Positions 51,287 to 61,755 of a DNA stretch of 64,000 nt are shown here, piece by piece. The position numbers and the translations under genes are program-made. This DNA is from Chloroflexota bacterium (GTDB lineage Bacteria > Chloroflexota > UBA11872 > VXNJ01): assembly GCA_009840625.1 (NCBI GenBank), contig VXNJ01000001.1:558001-622000 (forward strand), given 5' to 3'. The notes under the pieces are model-generated. The model saw only the letters and a list, made by a program, of their open reading frames with translations. It did no database searches and was not told the DNA's origin. The stretch's first letter is position 1; each line of letters begins with the position of its first letter.

Positions 51287-51386
51287 CAGGTCCTAGGCGT
51301 TGGCGATGGCCGCTGCGTTCGGGCCAAGGCGCTCTGCCAATGATCCCACCGCGCCGGATCTACCCCGCTCTGAATTACGTCGAACC

Positions 51387-52634
51387 CTAGCGGATAACCT
51401 TGCGTCCGGCCAACAGCACCAGGAGAAAGGCCCCGACCCCCGACACCGCGATCGCACCGGCCATCGTGACTGCCGATGGGGCCAGCAGCGCCGCGAACGC
51501 GATCGCATAAATCGACGAAACGGCCATCATGGAGAACTCCAACACGGCCGCGGCCAGGCCCGACATGTCCCGGAAGGGGGTCAACGCGGTGGCGGTGGCG
51601 ACCGGCCAGGACATCGCCGTGCCCAAAAGCACGAAGAACATCGGCACCACGATAAGGGCGGCCCCCACGATGCCCGTTCCGGGTTCGATCAGCAGCAGCG
51701 CCGCCCCCAGCAGCGCCAGCGAGCCGACGGCGCCGAGTCCGATTCCGGCGACCAAGATCCGGTCTGCGCGGAGCCTGCCTACCAGCGCTCCGCCGATCGC
51801 CCCGCCGGCCATAAGTCCGGATGAGGCGACCCCGAAGGAGACCCCGAAAAGCCCCGCGCCGATCCCGACCTGGTCGATCAAGACCAGGGCCGAAGTAGAG
51901 ATGAAGACCAGGTGGCCGGAAAAGGTGAGCGCGAAAAGGGCCACCGGGACCACATAGACCCGGCTGGAGAACAGCTTGCGGTAGTTGCGGGCCGCCCGCC
52001 GCAGCCGCAGCGCATCTTGGTCGGGCCGCAAATTGGTTTCCGGTATCCAGGCCAGATAGGTCGCGATAAGCCCGACCCCCAGAAGGGTCAGGGTGGCAAA
52101 TACCCACCGCCAACCCACCGTTTCCTGATAGATGCCGCCCACGATCGGGGCCACCATCGGGGCCAGCGACATCACCACGCCGATGATCGCCAGGATGCGG
52201 GCCGCGCGGTCCCGGCCATGTACGTCGATGACGGTCGCGGTGGCGATCGCCATGCTCACGCCGCCGCCGAAACCTTGCACGATCCGCGCCGCCACCAGCA
52301 TCGGGGCCGAAATCGAAAACCAGGCCAATAAGCTGCCGACGACGTACAGCGTCAACCCCGCGACCAACGCCGGGCGCCGGCCGTACCGGTCCGAGACCGG
52401 GCCGAAAAGCAGCGCCGAAGTCGCAGAGACCAGGAGGTACCCGGTCACAGTCAGGCGGATGGTGGCCGAATCGGACGCGAATTCGGCGGTGATGTCCGGG
52501 ATCGACGGCAGGAACATGTCGATCGAGAGCGGCGCCAACGCTGCCAAGGCGACCAGGATCGCAGTTGTCAGGTGCGATTCGGCGCGTCCGCGTCGCAATC
52601 TACCGCGATCGGACGGGCCGGTGGCGGCCGTCAC
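51387..52634 (-). CDS. Bcr/CflA-family drug efflux MFS transporter, copy B
   Basis: A 415-residue paralogue from GTG 52634, which has GAGGA five bases upstream (TTG 52646 is an alternative). It carries the same APLSIDMFLPSIPDI and FGPVSDRYGRRP motifs and 12 helices. Identity with its neighbours runs through the whole protein, including the QETVGWRWVFATLTL block. The gaps to copies A and C are 30 and 100 bases. Confidence 0.93.
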   Translation of the reverse strand: MTAATGPSDRGRLRRGRAESHLTTAILVALAALAPLSIDMFLPSIPDITAEFASDSATIRLTVTGYLLVSATSALLFGPVSDRYGRRPALVAGLTLYVVGSLLAWFSISAPMLVAARIVQGFGGGVSMAIATATVIDVHGRDRAARILAIIGVVMSLAPMVAPIVGGIYQETVGWRWVFATLTLLGVGLIATYLAWIPETNLRPDQDALRLRRAARNYRKLFSSRVYVVPVALFALTFSGHLVFISTSALVLIDQVGIGAGLFGVSFGVASSGLMAGGAIGGALVGRLRADRILVAGIGLGAVGSLALLGAALLLIEPGTGIVGAALIVVPMFFVLLGTAMSWPVATATALTPFRDMSGLAAAVLEFSMMAVSSIYAIAFAALLAPSAVTMAGAIAVSGVGAFLLVLLAGRKVIR

Positions 52635-52664
52635 CTGATTCCTCAAACCGACGCGGCGATCCGA

Positions 52665-53912
52665 TCAGCGCATGATCTGACGCCCGGCCAGCAGCACCAG
52701 CAGGAACGAACCGACCCCGGTCAAGGCGATGGCCCCGGCCATGGAAAGCGCGGTCGGTTCGAGCAGGGCCGCGAAACCAATCGCGTAAAGGGAGGAGACC
52801 AACATCATCGAGAACCCCAACACCGCTGAGGCCAGTCCGGCCATCTGGCGAAACGGGGTAAGTGCGGCCGCGGTGGCTACCGGGCGAACGATCGCCGCCC
52901 CCATGGCGGTAAAAAACATCGGTACCACCAGCAGCGCGGCCCCGTAGAGCCCCGAACCGGGTTCGATCAGCAGCCAGGCCGCCGCCAGCAGCGCGAGCGC
53001 GGCCGCGGCGGTCATCCCAATGCCGCCGATCATGATCCGCTGGCCGCTCTGGCGGCCGGCCAGCGCGCCGCCGATCGCCCCGCCGGCCATGAATCCGGAG
53101 GAAACGACTCCGAACGCGATTCCGTAAAGTCCCGGACCGATTCCGATCTCGTCAATCAGCACCAGGGCGGAGGTGGAAATGAACACCAGGTGCCCGGCAA
53201 ACGTCACCGCAAACAGGGTTACCGGAATCACATACACGCGCGTCGAGAACAGAGTCCGGTAGTTGCCCAGAATCCGCCGCAGTCGCAGTGCGTCCGGATC
53301 CTTGTGGCGATTGGTTTCCGGAATCCAAAGCAGGTAGACAGATATCAGGGCAACGCCCATGAGGGTGAGCGTTCCGAATACCCAGCGCCAACCGACAGTC
53401 TCCTGGTAAACACCGCCGACTATCGGCGCCAGCATCGGCGCCAGCGACATCACCACGCCCATGATGGCCAGGATCCGCGCCGCCCGGTCGCGCCCGTAAA
53501 TGTCGATGACTGTGGCGCTGGCGACCGCCATCCCGACTCCGCCGCCGAACCCCTGCACGATGCGTCCCCCGACCAGCATCGGTGCCGAAAGGGAAACCCA
53601 GCACACGATCCCGCCCAGCACGTAGAGCAGCATGCCGGCGATCAGGGCCGGCCGCCGCCCGAAACGGTCCGAAATCGGTCCAAATAACAATGCGGCGCCG
53701 GCCGAAACCAGCAGATACATCGTTACCGCCAGGCGGATGGTGGCCGAGTCGGCCGCAAACTCGGCGGTGATATCCGGGATCGACGGCAGGAACATGTCGA
53801 TCGAGAGCGGCGCCAGGGCGGCCAGCATGATCAGGATCGCGGTGGTCAGCCATGACTCGGCGCGGGCCGACCGCTTCTCAGGCGGTCCAGGCAGCGTGGC
53901 GGCGGCCTGCAT
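52665..53912 (-). CDS. Bcr/CflA-family drug efflux MFS transporter, copy A
   Basis: A 415-residue paralogue and first gene of the tandem run. ATG 53912 is preceded by GGAG and gives the same N-terminal layout as copies B and C; a longer frame to 54065 adds a low-complexity region and is unlikely. Signature APLSIDMFLPSIPDI and GPISDRFGRRP are present. There is no adjacent regulator such as TetR or MarR. Confidence 0.92.
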   Translation of the reverse strand: MQAAATLPGPPEKRSARAESWLTTAILIMLAALAPLSIDMFLPSIPDITAEFAADSATIRLAVTMYLLVSAGAALLFGPISDRFGRRPALIAGMLLYVLGGIVCWVSLSAPMLVGGRIVQGFGGGVGMAVASATVIDIYGRDRAARILAIMGVVMSLAPMLAPIVGGVYQETVGWRWVFGTLTLMGVALISVYLLWIPETNRHKDPDALRLRRILGNYRTLFSTRVYVIPVTLFAVTFAGHLVFISTSALVLIDEIGIGPGLYGIAFGVVSSGFMAGGAIGGALAGRQSGQRIMIGGIGMTAAAALALLAAAWLLIEPGSGLYGAALLVVPMFFTAMGAAIVRPVATAAALTPFRQMAGLASAVLGFSMMLVSSLYAIGFAALLEPTALSMAGAIALTGVGSFLLVLLAGRQIMR

Positions 53913-54212
53913 CAATAGTTGCTCCTGCCTGGTTTGCAGCGCGTCCGAATTACGCTGTTCGGGCGCTCTCGATCGACTGGGCCAGCGCGTGACGGCACCC
54001 GTGCCGTGCGATGGTTCGGCGCCGATGGCTAACGGGAGGGAAATCGCGCCAGAGGCGACCGTCAATTCTCGCGTCCGCCCGAGGATCGCGGGTCGGCCGC
54101 GAACGGGAACCGAGCCTCCACTAAGGCATTATTTGATCGAGTGGCTTAAACGGGGCGAGCGCCCGCTCCCTCCCGCCACCGGGTCGGGCCTACGGATTCA
54201 AGGAGGCAGCGA
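53913..54212. other. Intergenic region between transporter run and nrdR
   Basis: A 300-base divergent gap. It contains the nrdR ribosome site AAGGAGG at 54199-54205 and, near 54130-54155, a more AT-rich stretch that may hold promoters. I found no NrdR-box-like palindromes, inverted repeats with long arms, or further genes. Confidence 0.45.
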
Positions 54213-54851
54213 GTGTGGTGTCCGCATTGCCAGAGCCTTGATCTGCGGGTGGTCGACAGCCGCCACGCCGATGACGCCACCCGGCGGCGGCGCGAGTGCG
54301 GCAACTGCGGGCGGCGCTTTACGACCTACGAGCGAGTCGAGCGATTCATCTGCCCGACCTGCAGTTCCCCCAATTCGCGGACCACGAAACTTGAATTCGA
54401 GCGCGGCGTTTCCTGGCGCCGTCGTGAGTGCCTTGCCTGCGGGACTCGTTACGAGACCCGCGAAAGCGCGGTCGCGCGCGACCTGGTGGTGGTCAAGCGC
54501 GACAGCCGCCGCGAACCTTTCCGGCGGGACAAGGTCCTGGCCAGCGTCCGGGTCGCCACCGCCAAATTGCCCGTTTCCAGCGATCAGATCGAGTCGCTGG
54601 TCGACGACCTGATCGCCGAAATCTCGCGCCTGGCCCTGCACGAGATTCCGACCGTCGAAATCGGCGGGATGGTAATGGAACGGTTGCGACCGCTGTCCGA
54701 AATCGCCTACTTGCGATTTGCCAGCGTTTACGAATCGATAACCGATCTCGAATCGATGTCTACCCAGATTTCAAACCTGCGGCAAGGAATCACGCAACGC
54801 GTCGATCCCCGCCAGTTCGTATTGATCCCGACCGAGGATTCAGGCAGCTAG
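54213..54851 (+). CDS. nrdR: NrdR-type repressor with two zinc ribbons
   Basis: A 212-residue protein from GTG 54213, with a strong AAGGAGG before it. Typical NrdR has one zinc ribbon and an ATP-cone in about 150-170 residues. Here the ribbon occurs twice with identical spacing: C3, C6, C29, C32, then C47, C50, C73, C76, each with an RRRREC or RRRREC-like block before the third Cys and a TTYE or YETRE segment after. The ATP-cone follows at about residues 91-178 (VVKRDSRREPFRRDKV). NrdR represses ribonucleotide reductase genes in response to ATP/dATP. No nrd gene is in the window. Confidence 0.92.
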   Translation: MWCPHCQSLDLRVVDSRHADDATRRRRECGNCGRRFTTYERVERFICPTCSSPNSRTTKLEFERGVSWRRRECLACGTRYETRESAVARDLVVVKRDSRREPFRRDKVLASVRVATAKLPVSSDQIESLVDDLIAEISRLALHEIPTVEIGGMVMERLRPLSEIAYLRFASVYESITDLESMSTQISNLRQGITQRVDPRQFVLIPTEDSGS

Positions 54852-54924
54852 CCGGGTCGCCCCAACCCTTGGAGCGGCTGCGATAATTTCTGACAATTTA
54901 ATTGCGCCCAAAGGCTGTGAACGG

Positions 54925-55236
54925 GACTAGTAACCTGATCCCGGCGCGAGCACAGAGAGTCGGTTAGCGGTGAGATGCCGGCGACGTGCCGCCAGGTGAA
55001 TGGACCCGGGAGCTGCGGCCCGAACTGGGAAATCCCACAGTAGGCGCCGACGGTAGAGGAACTCCGTTAACGGGACTGGGTATCGACCCTCAGCGGCGGT
55101 AGGCCGCCGCCGAGCGTCCGCACCCGAATCAGAGAGGGTCGGCCAATTCGGGCCGACCAAGCTGGGTGGCACCGCGCGTGGCTGATATAGCCATTCGTCC
55201 CGGCGGTCAATTCACAAAGCAACCGCCCAGAAGGAC
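54925..55236 (+). ncRNA. T-box leader of the trp operon, tryptophan specifier, apparently translational
   Basis: Unmistakable T-box parts in order: an AGTA-box-like start near 54929, a GAGAG plus GGTGAGA bulge region near 54955-54975, the specifier UGG (Trp) at 55001-55003 followed by A and GGGAGCTGC, the stem II block AGTAGGCGCCGACGG near 55040-55053, the T-box GGGTGGCACCGCG at 55164-55176 and its partner TCGTCCC at 55195-55201. Uncharged tRNA-Trp should stabilise the antiterminator. No terminator with a U-run follows; a competing hairpin that would hide the trpE ribosome site is listed separately. Confidence 0.92.
55197..55236 (+). promoter_or_regulatory. Predicted sequestrator hairpin of the trp T-box, covering trpE ribosome site
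   Basis: GTCC (55197-55200) can pair with GGAC (55233-55236), and GGCGGT (55202-55207) with ACCGCC (55222-55227). The ribosome site AGAAGGA (55229-55235) lies within or beside the lower stem, six bases before ATG 55242. The 5' arm uses the same bases as the antiterminator's 3' strand, so the two folds exclude each other. This is the layout of a translational T-box. Confidence 0.6.
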
Positions 55237-55241
55237 TTCAA

Positions 55242-56735
55242 ATGGCCACCCCGGTGCAGATGATCGGCACCGCTCCCGCCGTCGAGGCCGTTATCGGTCA
55301 CCTTCGCCAGAACCGCGCCGTCCCGGTTTACCGCGAGTTGCTCTCCGACCTGGAGACGCCTGTCTCGGCTTACCTCAAGCTTGCCGGCGACGGGCCCGCG
55401 TTTTTGCTGGAGAGCGCCGAACCGGACGAATCCGTCGGCCGCTACAGCTTCGTTGGGTCGGACCCCTACATGTTGGTGGCGATGCGCGACGGCACGGCGA
55501 CGTTTACTTTCGCCGACGGTGGAACCGAAACGGTCGCTTACCGGGACCCGCTGCGGGTCGTCGCTCGTCAACTCGCGAAAATCAACGCCGTGTCCCTCCC
55601 GGAGCTGCCTGCTTTTCAGGGTGGGGCCATCGGCTACCTGGGTTACGAAGCGGTCGAGAGTTTTGAGCGACTCCCGCACACCCGCGCCGACGACGTAGGA
55701 CTGCCAGACGTTCAACTCATGTTTGTCGACACCTTCGTGATGTTCGACAACGTGTCGCGAACCCAGAAGCTGGTGACTCTGGCCCACCCGAGCGATGACC
55801 CGCAACGCTCCTACCAGGAAGCGCTGAAGCGCCTCGATCAATTGGCCGAGCGGCTAGGCAGCCGGCCGGCCTCGCTGGATCATGGTTGTGGCGCGGCCGG
55901 TCCGGTCGAGACGAACATGTCCAAGGCCGAATTCGCGGCCATGGTTCGCCAGGCCAAGGAATACATCGCCGCCGGAGACATCATCCAGGTGGTGCTCTCG
56001 CAGCGACTCAAGCGGCGATTGGCGGTTCACCCGTTCGCCGTTTACCGTCATTTGCGGCAGTTGAACCCGTCTCCTTATATGTATTTCCTGCAGCTGCCCG
56101 ACATGCATGTCTGCGGCGCCTCTCCAGAAATGCTGGTGCGGGTGCGCGGGTCCAGGATGCGGACCGTTCCGGTGGCCGGCAGCCGCTGGCGCGGCAAAGA
56201 CCGCGCCAGCGACGACCGGATCGCCGAGGAGCTGTTGGAGGACGAGAAAGAGGTCGCCGAACACGTGATGCTCGTCGATCTGGCGCGCAACGACCTGGGC
56301 CGTGTGGCGGTCGGCGGCAGCGTTTCCGTGACCCGTTTGTTGGAAGTCGACCGGTTCTCGCACGTTATGCACATCGTCTCGCACGTCGACGGTTCGCTTT
56401 CCCCGGCCAAAAGCGGGGTTGACGCGCTGCGGTCCTGCTTTCCGGCCGGAACGCTCTCCGGCGCGCCCAAGATCCGGGCGATGGAGATCATCGACGAACT
56501 TGAACCCACCCGGCGCGGAGTTTACGGCGGGGCGGTGGGGTATTTCGCCTATTCGGGCGACCTGGACACCGCCATCGGCATTCGCACGATGGTCGTCCGC
56601 GACGGGATCGGGTACGTCCAGGCCGGCGGCGGAATCGTGGCCGATTCGGAAGCCGAATACGAGTTCAACGAGTCGATGAACAAGGCCGCCGCGCTGCTGG
56701 CCGCGATTGACCGCGCGCACGGAGCAAGCAAATGA
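55242..56735 (+). CDS. trpE: Anthranilate synthase component I
   Basis: A 497-residue chorismate-utilising enzyme. The tryptophan feedback site LLESAE is in [18 protein letters not shown], and the catalytic core has [62 protein letters not shown] and [10 protein letters not shown]. Makes anthranilate with TrpG in the first step of tryptophan synthesis. ATG 55242 follows AGAAGGA at a six-base distance, under control of the T-box. Overlaps trpG by 4 bases. Confidence 0.96.
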   Translation: MATPVQMIGTAPAVEAVIGHLRQNRAVPVYRELLSDLETPVSAYLKLAGDGPAFLLESAEPDESVGRYSFVGSDPYMLVAMRDGTATFTFADGGTETVAYRDPLRVVARQLAKINAVSLPELPAFQGGAIGYLGYEAVESFERLPHTRADDVGLPDVQLMFVDTFVMFDNVSRTQKLVTLAHPSDDPQRSYQEALKRLDQLAERLGSRPASLDHGCGAAGPVETNMSKAEFAAMVRQAKEYIAAGDIIQVVLSQRLKRRLAVHPFAVYRHLRQLNPSPYMYFLQLPDMHVCGASPEMLVRVRGSRMRTVPVAGSRWRGKDRASDDRIAEELLEDEKEVAEHVMLVDLARNDLGRVAVGGSVSVTRLLEVDRFSHVMHIVSHVDGSLSPAKSGVDALRSCFPAGTLSGAPKIRAMEIIDELEPTRRGVYGGAVGYFAYSGDLDTAIGIRTMVVRDGIGYVQAGGGIVADSEAEYEFNESMNKAAALLAAIDRAHGASK

Positions 56736-57316
56736 TCCTGATGATCGACAACTACGATTCCTTCACCTACAACCTCGTCCAGTACCTCTACGAGCTCGGA
56801 TGCGAGGTCGAGGTCTACCGCAACGACGCGATCGACACCGCCACGGTCAGAAAACTCGGGCCGGAGGCGGTCGTGGTCTCACCCGGACCCTGCACCCCGC
56901 ATGAAGCCGGAGTTTCCATGGAGCTGATCGAAGAAGTCTCTCGTGACCTGCCAACCCTGGGGGTTTGCCTGGGGCATCAGTGCATCGGCGAGGTGTTCGG
57001 TGGGCGGGTCATTCGCGCGCCGTCGCTTATGCACGGAAAGACTTCGATGATCGAACACGACGGCGCGGGCGAGTTCAAGGATTTGCCGCAACCATTCCAG
57101 GCCACCCGCTACCACTCCCTGATCGTCGAGCGCGAATCGCTGCCCGATTCGCTGCAGATTTCGGCGCAGACCGATGACGGGATAATCATGGGGCTCCGCC
57201 ACCGGAGCCGGCCCGTGCATGGGGTGCAGTTTCACCCCGAGTCGATCCTCACCCCGCAGGGGCACGACATTCTGCGCAACTTTCTAGAGCTCTATCGGAT
57301 CGGGCCGCGCGCATGA
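56732..57316 (+). CDS. trpG: Anthranilate synthase component II, glutamine amidotransferase
   Basis: A 194-residue class I amidotransferase. Nucleophile Cys in [11 protein letters not shown] and the catalytic His and Glu in [10 protein letters not shown]. It supplies ammonia to TrpE. ATG 56732 overlaps the trpE stop and its own stop overlaps trpD by 4 bases, indicating coupled translation. A folate role (PabA) is less likely in this setting but such subunits can serve both. Confidence 0.95.
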   Translation: MILMIDNYDSFTYNLVQYLYELGCEVEVYRNDAIDTATVRKLGPEAVVVSPGPCTPHEAGVSMELIEEVSRDLPTLGVCLGHQCIGEVFGGRVIRAPSLMHGKTSMIEHDGAGEFKDLPQPFQATRYHSLIVERESLPDSLQISAQTDDGIIMGLRHRSRPVHGVQFHPESILTPQGHDILRNFLELYRIGPRA

Positions 57317-58326
57317 TCGCCCAAATGCTGGCCAAGGTCTACCAGGGCCAAGACCTGACCGCCGATGAGGCCGAATCGGTCATGGATCAGATCATGTCCG
57401 GTGAATTCGAACCGGCGCAGTTCGGCGCGTTCGTCGCCTGCCTGGGAATGAAGGGCGAGACCGCCGACGAAGTGGCCGGACTGGCCCGCGCCATGCGGCG
57501 GGCGGCGCTGGCGCTCGAGGTCGCCGGCGAGGATCACATCGATACCTGCGGTACCGGCGGAGACGGCAAGAACACGTTCAACGTATCCACCGCCGCGGCG
57601 TTGATCGCCGCGGCCGCCGGCGCGGTAGTCGCCAAGCACGGCAACCGCGCCGCCTCCTCGCGATCGGGTTCGGCCGACGTCCTCGAAGCCCTCGGTGCCC
57701 GGATCGACCTGACGCCGCGACAGGTCGGCGATTGCATAAGCCGGGTCGGGATCGGGTTCCTTTTCGCCCAATCGTTTCATCCGGCAATGCGCCACGCGGG
57801 CCCGCTGCGGGCGCAGATCGGGATCCCGACGGTTTTCAACATCCTCGGGCCGCTGACCAACCCGGCCGGCGCGCGGCGCCAGCTGCTGGGCGTCGCCCGG
57901 CCCGAGTTGCTGGATCTGGTTGCCGGGGCGCTGGCCCGACTGGGAACCCGCCGGGCGCTGGTAGTGCACGGGCTGGAAGGCCTGGACGAGATTTCCATCG
58001 CCGGCCCGACGCGGGTGTTTTCGGTTCGGGGCGAGCGCATCGAACAGTTCCAAGTCAGACCGTCTGATTTCGACCTCAAAGAACGACCGCTGGCAGAAGT
58101 CGCCGGCGGCGACCCGGTTGAAAACGCGGAGATCATCCGCGCGGTCTTTGCCGGCGAGTCCGGACCGCCGCGGGACTTCATGCTGCTCAACGCCGCGGCG
58201 GCGCTGCTGGTGGCCGGCAGGGCCAACGAACTTGGGGACGGTGTCGCGCTGGCCAGGGCAACCCTCGATTCGGGCGACGCCCGCCGCAAGCTGGCCGATT
58301 TCACGGCTGCAACCCATGCGGTCTGA
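57313..58326 (+). CDS. trpD: Anthranilate phosphoribosyltransferase
   Basis: A 337-residue enzyme. Signature motifs: [17 protein letters not shown] (PRPP loop), [18 protein letters not shown] and the metal-binding-region segment [16 protein letters not shown]. It transfers phosphoribose to anthranilate. Separated from trpCF by 41 bases, the largest gap in the operon. Confidence 0.95.
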   Translation: MIAQMLAKVYQGQDLTADEAESVMDQIMSGEFEPAQFGAFVACLGMKGETADEVAGLARAMRRAALALEVAGEDHIDTCGTGGDGKNTFNVSTAAALIAAAAGAVVAKHGNRAASSRSGSADVLEALGARIDLTPRQVGDCISRVGIGFLFAQSFHPAMRHAGPLRAQIGIPTVFNILGPLTNPAGARRQLLGVARPELLDLVAGALARLGTRRALVVHGLEGLDEISIAGPTRVFSVRGERIEQFQVRPSDFDLKERPLAEVAGGDPVENAEIIRAVFAGESGPPRDFMLLNAAAALLVAGRANELGDGVALARATLDSGDARRKLADFTAATHAV

Positions 58327-58367
58327 GCCAATACCGCGCGACAAATAACCGGATCAAATCCCAAACC

Positions 58368-59738
58368 ATGAGCGTATTGCGAAATATCCTCGCCCACAAG
58401 CGCGCCGAACTTGGGCAGCGCGCAGCCCAGGTTTCGCTGGCTCAGATCCGCCGGCGAGCGCTGGCGGCGGCGGCGCCGCGCGGTTTTGCGAAAGCGTTGT
58501 CCGGGCCCGGACTGGCGGTCATAGCCGAACTAAAGCGCGCCTCACCATCCGCCGGCCGGATCGCGGACCTGGACCCGAGCGCGGTTGCCGCCAACTATCA
58601 GTTGGCCGGCGCGGCGGCACTTTCCGTGTTAACCGACGAGAAGTTCTTCGCCGGAAGCGATGAGGACCTGATTCGGGCCCGGGCGGCCTGCCGGCTTCCG
58701 GTCCTGCGCAAGGACTTTGTCATCGACCCCTGGCAGGTTCATGAAGCGCGCGCGCTGGGCGCCGACGCGGTACTGGTGATCATGGCCGCGATCGAGGATC
58801 CCGAGCCGCTGCTCGGGGTGGCCGGCGAACTGGGCATGGACGCTCTGGTGGAGGTCCACGATCAGTCCGAGCTGGACCGCGCGCTGGCGGCCGGCGCGAC
58901 GTTGATCGGGATCAACAACCGAGATCTGCAAACCTTCCGAACCGATCTGGCGACCACCGAACGGCTGGCCCCCCAAATCGGCGGTCAGGCGGTACTGGTT
59001 GCCGAAAGCGGGGTCAAGGACAAATACGATCTGGCGCGGCTGGCCGCCGCCGGTGCCGATGCCGTGTTGATAGGCGAAACCCTGGCCCGTCACAGCGGCG
59101 ACGTGGACCGGATGCGGGCTTTGATCAAGGCCCCTTCGCCGCGGGTGAAGATCTGCGGAATATCGAATCCCGCCGACGCGGCCGCCGCCTCCGCCGCAGG
59201 CGCCGACTTCATCGGCGCCATTCTGGCCCGATCGCGTCGCCAGGTCTCGCCGCAGCGGGCGCGAGAGATATTCGCCGCCGCGCCGAACGCCAAGTCGGTT
59301 GCGGTGATGGTGGCGGCCGACGCGGCCGAGATGGCCGGCGCCCTCGACCAGACCGGCGCCGATTACATCCAGGTGCACGACCTGGGGAAACCTCCGCCCA
59401 GGGAACTGGCCGAGCGCGTGATTCCGACTTTCCGAGTCGGTTCGGGCGGCCTCGAACCGGATCTCGGGGCGATCGATGCCGCCTTGGTCCACGTCGATTC
59501 GCCCGCCGGCGGCGGATCCGGCAAGGCATGGGACTGGACCCAGGCGCCGCGGCTGGTCGGCCGACGCAATTACCTTCTCTCCGGGGGGCTGGACCCGGAA
59601 AACGTCGCCGCAACCGTGATCCGCTTGCGGCCTTGGGGGGTCGACGTGTCCTCCGGCGTCGAAACCGAAGGGCGGAAAGACCGCCGCAAAATCGCCGCGT
59701 TCGTTGAGCGCGCCAAGCGGGCGGCGGAGCTTTCATGA
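58368..59738 (+). CDS. trpCF: Fused indole-3-glycerol phosphate synthase / phosphoribosylanthranilate isomerase
   Basis: A 456-residue two-domain protein. Residues 1 to about 255 are TrpC ([45 protein letters not shown]). Residues from about 258 are TrpF (VKICGIS with the catalytic Cys, and [16 protein letters not shown] with the catalytic Asp). Order C then F is as in enteric bacteria. The fusion replaces two separate genes. The stop overlaps trpB by 4 bases. Confidence 0.95.
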   Translation: MSVLRNILAHKRAELGQRAAQVSLAQIRRRALAAAAPRGFAKALSGPGLAVIAELKRASPSAGRIADLDPSAVAANYQLAGAAALSVLTDEKFFAGSDEDLIRARAACRLPVLRKDFVIDPWQVHEARALGADAVLVIMAAIEDPEPLLGVAGELGMDALVEVHDQSELDRALAAGATLIGINNRDLQTFRTDLATTERLAPQIGGQAVLVAESGVKDKYDLARLAAAGADAVLIGETLARHSGDVDRMRALIKAPSPRVKICGISNPADAAAASAAGADFIGAILARSRRQVSPQRAREIFAAAPNAKSVAVMVAADAAEMAGALDQTGADYIQVHDLGKPPPRELAERVIPTFRVGSGGLEPDLGAIDAALVHVDSPAGGGSGKAWDWTQAPRLVGRRNYLLSGGLDPENVAATVIRLRPWGVDVSSGVETEGRKDRRKIAAFVERAKRAAELS

Positions 59739-60949
59739 CCGCTCCTTCGCGGCGATTGCGCGAACTGCCGGACGCCAGCGGGCATTTCGGTCCCTGGGGC
59801 GGCATGTTCATGCCCGAGACGCTTATGCCGGCGGTGCACGAACTGGATGACGCCTATCGCGCGATTCGCGCCGACGCGGCGTTCGCTAAAGAATTGGCCA
59901 CATACCTTCGTGAATACGTCGGGCGACCCACTCCGCTTTACGAGGCGTCCCGCCTGAGCGCTCTGGCCGGCGGCGCGCGCATCTATCTCAAGCGCGAGGA
60001 CCTGGCCCATACCGGTGCCCACAAGATAAACGCCGCCATCGGCCAGGGTCTGCTGGCCCGACGCATGGGTAAGGACCGGGTGGTCGCCGAGACCGGCGCC
60101 GGGCAGCACGGCGTGGCTTCGGCGACGGTTTGCGCCCTGCTGGACCAGAAATGCGTGGTCTACATGGGCAGCCTGGACATTGAGCGTCAACACCTGAACG
60201 TGGTGCGGATGCAGGTCCTCGGCGCCGAAGTCGTCCCGGTGGAGTCCGGTTCCCGAACCCTGAAGGACGCGATCAACGAGGCCATACGCGATTGGGTCAC
60301 CAATGTCGCCGACACCTACTACCTGCTCGGGTCGGTCGCCGGGCCGCATCCCTACCCGATGATGATCCGGGATTTCCAGGCGGTGATCGGACGCGAAACC
60401 CGGGAGCAATTCAACCGGTTGGTCGGGGGTACCCCCGATGCCCTGGTCGCTTGCGTTGGCGGGGGTTCCAACGCGATGGGGCTGTTCTACGAGTTCCTGG
60501 ACGATTCCGCGGTCGCCCTGCACGGCGTTGAAGCGGCCGGTCACGGATTGGCCAGCGGCTCGCACGCGGCAACGATCGGCGCCGGCAAGGAAGGCGTCTT
60601 GCACGGAACGCGCACGATGGTCCTGCAGGACCGGTGGGGCCAGGTGCTCCCGGCCCACAGCATTTCGGCCGGCCTGGACTATCCGGGCGTGGGGCCCGAG
60701 CACTCCCACCTTGCCAGCAGCGGTCGTGCGCAGTACGCCTCGATCACCGATCGGCAGGCGCTCGAAGCGGTCACCGCCCTGGCCCGCACCGAGGGCATAA
60801 TTCCGGCGCTCGAATCGGCGCACGCGGTGGCTTTCGCGCTCGAACTGGCCGGCGGCATGCGCAAAGACCAATCGGTCGTGGTCAACCTATCCGGGCGCGG
60901 TGACAAGGACATGGAGACCATCGCCGAGCATGGGCTTGCCGGCAAATGA
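59735..60949 (+). CDS. trpB: Tryptophan synthase beta chain
   Basis: A 404-residue PLP enzyme. The PLP lysine is in [13 protein letters not shown], the conserved catalytic region is [10 protein letters not shown] and the phosphate loop is [10 protein letters not shown]. Length and N-terminal region fit TrpB1, which partners TrpA, not the stand-alone TrpB2. Overlaps trpA by 4 bases. Confidence 0.96.
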   Translation: MTAPSRRLRELPDASGHFGPWGGMFMPETLMPAVHELDDAYRAIRADAAFAKELATYLREYVGRPTPLYEASRLSALAGGARIYLKREDLAHTGAHKINAAIGQGLLARRMGKDRVVAETGAGQHGVASATVCALLDQKCVVYMGSLDIERQHLNVVRMQVLGAEVVPVESGSRTLKDAINEAIRDWVTNVADTYYLLGSVAGPHPYPMMIRDFQAVIGRETREQFNRLVGGTPDALVACVGGGSNAMGLFYEFLDDSAVALHGVEAAGHGLASGSHAATIGAGKEGVLHGTRTMVLQDRWGQVLPAHSISAGLDYPGVGPEHSHLASSGRAQYASITDRQALEAVTALARTEGIIPALESAHAVAFALELAGGMRKDQSVVVNLSGRGDKDMETIAEHGLAGK

Positions 60950-61755
60950 CGGCGCGCCTCGAGCGGATTTACCGGCGAACCCGCAGCCGCGGCGAATTGG
61001 CGCTGAACATATTCCTCACCATCGGGTATCCGTCGCTCGAAGAGTCCTGGGAACTGGCCCGCGCCGCCCTGGCCGGCGGCGCCGACGTGCTCGAACTGGG
61101 CATTCCGTTTTCCGACCCGATCGCCGAAGGTCCCACCATCCAGCACTCGTCCCAGGTCGCGCTCGAAAACGGCGTAAACCTGGGCGATTGCCTGGAATTC
61201 ACGGCCCGCCTGCGCGCCGAAACCGATGCCGGCCTGATCCTAATGGGTTACGCCAATCCGTTCCTGGCCTACGGAATCGATCCCCTGGCCGCCGCGATCG
61301 CGGAATCCGGGGTGGACGCGGCGATCGCCGTTGATCTGCCGCCCGAAGAGTCCGGGCCGCTGGCGCAAGCGCTGGCCGGCCGCGGCGTTGCGCTCGTTCA
61401 GTTCCTTGCCCCGACCACCGATCCCGAACGCGCCGTCCGGGTGCTGGCGAACGAGTCGGGGTTCATTTATGTCGTCTCGCTCACCGGCGTGACCGGCGCT
61501 CGGCAAAATATGGGCGTGGGACTGGCGACGTTTCTGCGCCGCACGCGCTCGCTGACCGACCGCCCGCTGGCGGTCGGGTTCGGCATATCCAGCCCCGAGC
61601 ACGTCCTCGGGCTGCACGGGCTGGCCGACGGGGCGATCGTTGGCTCGGCGTTCGTGAAAATCTGCGGCCTGGCCGATCGCCCATTACGCCTGGCCCGCGC
61701 GGAAGAATTCGTGAGCCAGCTTGCTGGAGCGGCCCGCCAAGGAGGCGATTCGTAA
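60946..61755 (+). CDS. trpA: Tryptophan synthase alpha chain
   Basis: A 269-residue TIM barrel. Catalytic Glu in [17 protein letters not shown] and Asp in AVDLPPEE; the phosphate-binding loop [10 protein letters not shown] is present. It forms the alpha2beta2 complex with TrpB and releases indole from indole-3-glycerol phosphate. The hydrolase gene starts directly after its stop. Confidence 0.96.
   Translation: MTARLERIYRRTRSRGELALNIFLTIGYPSLEESWELARAALAGGADVLELGIPFSDPIAEGPTIQHSSQVALENGVNLGDCLEFTARLRAETDAGLILMGYANPFLAYGIDPLAAAIAESGVDAAIAVDLPPEESGPLAQALAGRGVALVQFLAPTTDPERAVRVLANESGFIYVVSLTGVTGARQNMGVGLATFLRRTRSLTDRPLAVGFGISSPEHVLGLHGLADGAIVGSAFVKICGLADRPLRLARAEEFVSQLAGAARQGGDS

Noticed and set aside
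54925-55241. Classical trp leader-peptide attenuator
   Set aside because: There is no short ORF with tandem Trp codons; the T-box elements explain the region better.
59570-60871. Minus-strand frame (433 residues) opposite trpCF and trpB
   Set aside because: Antisense shadow of two strongly conserved enzymes.
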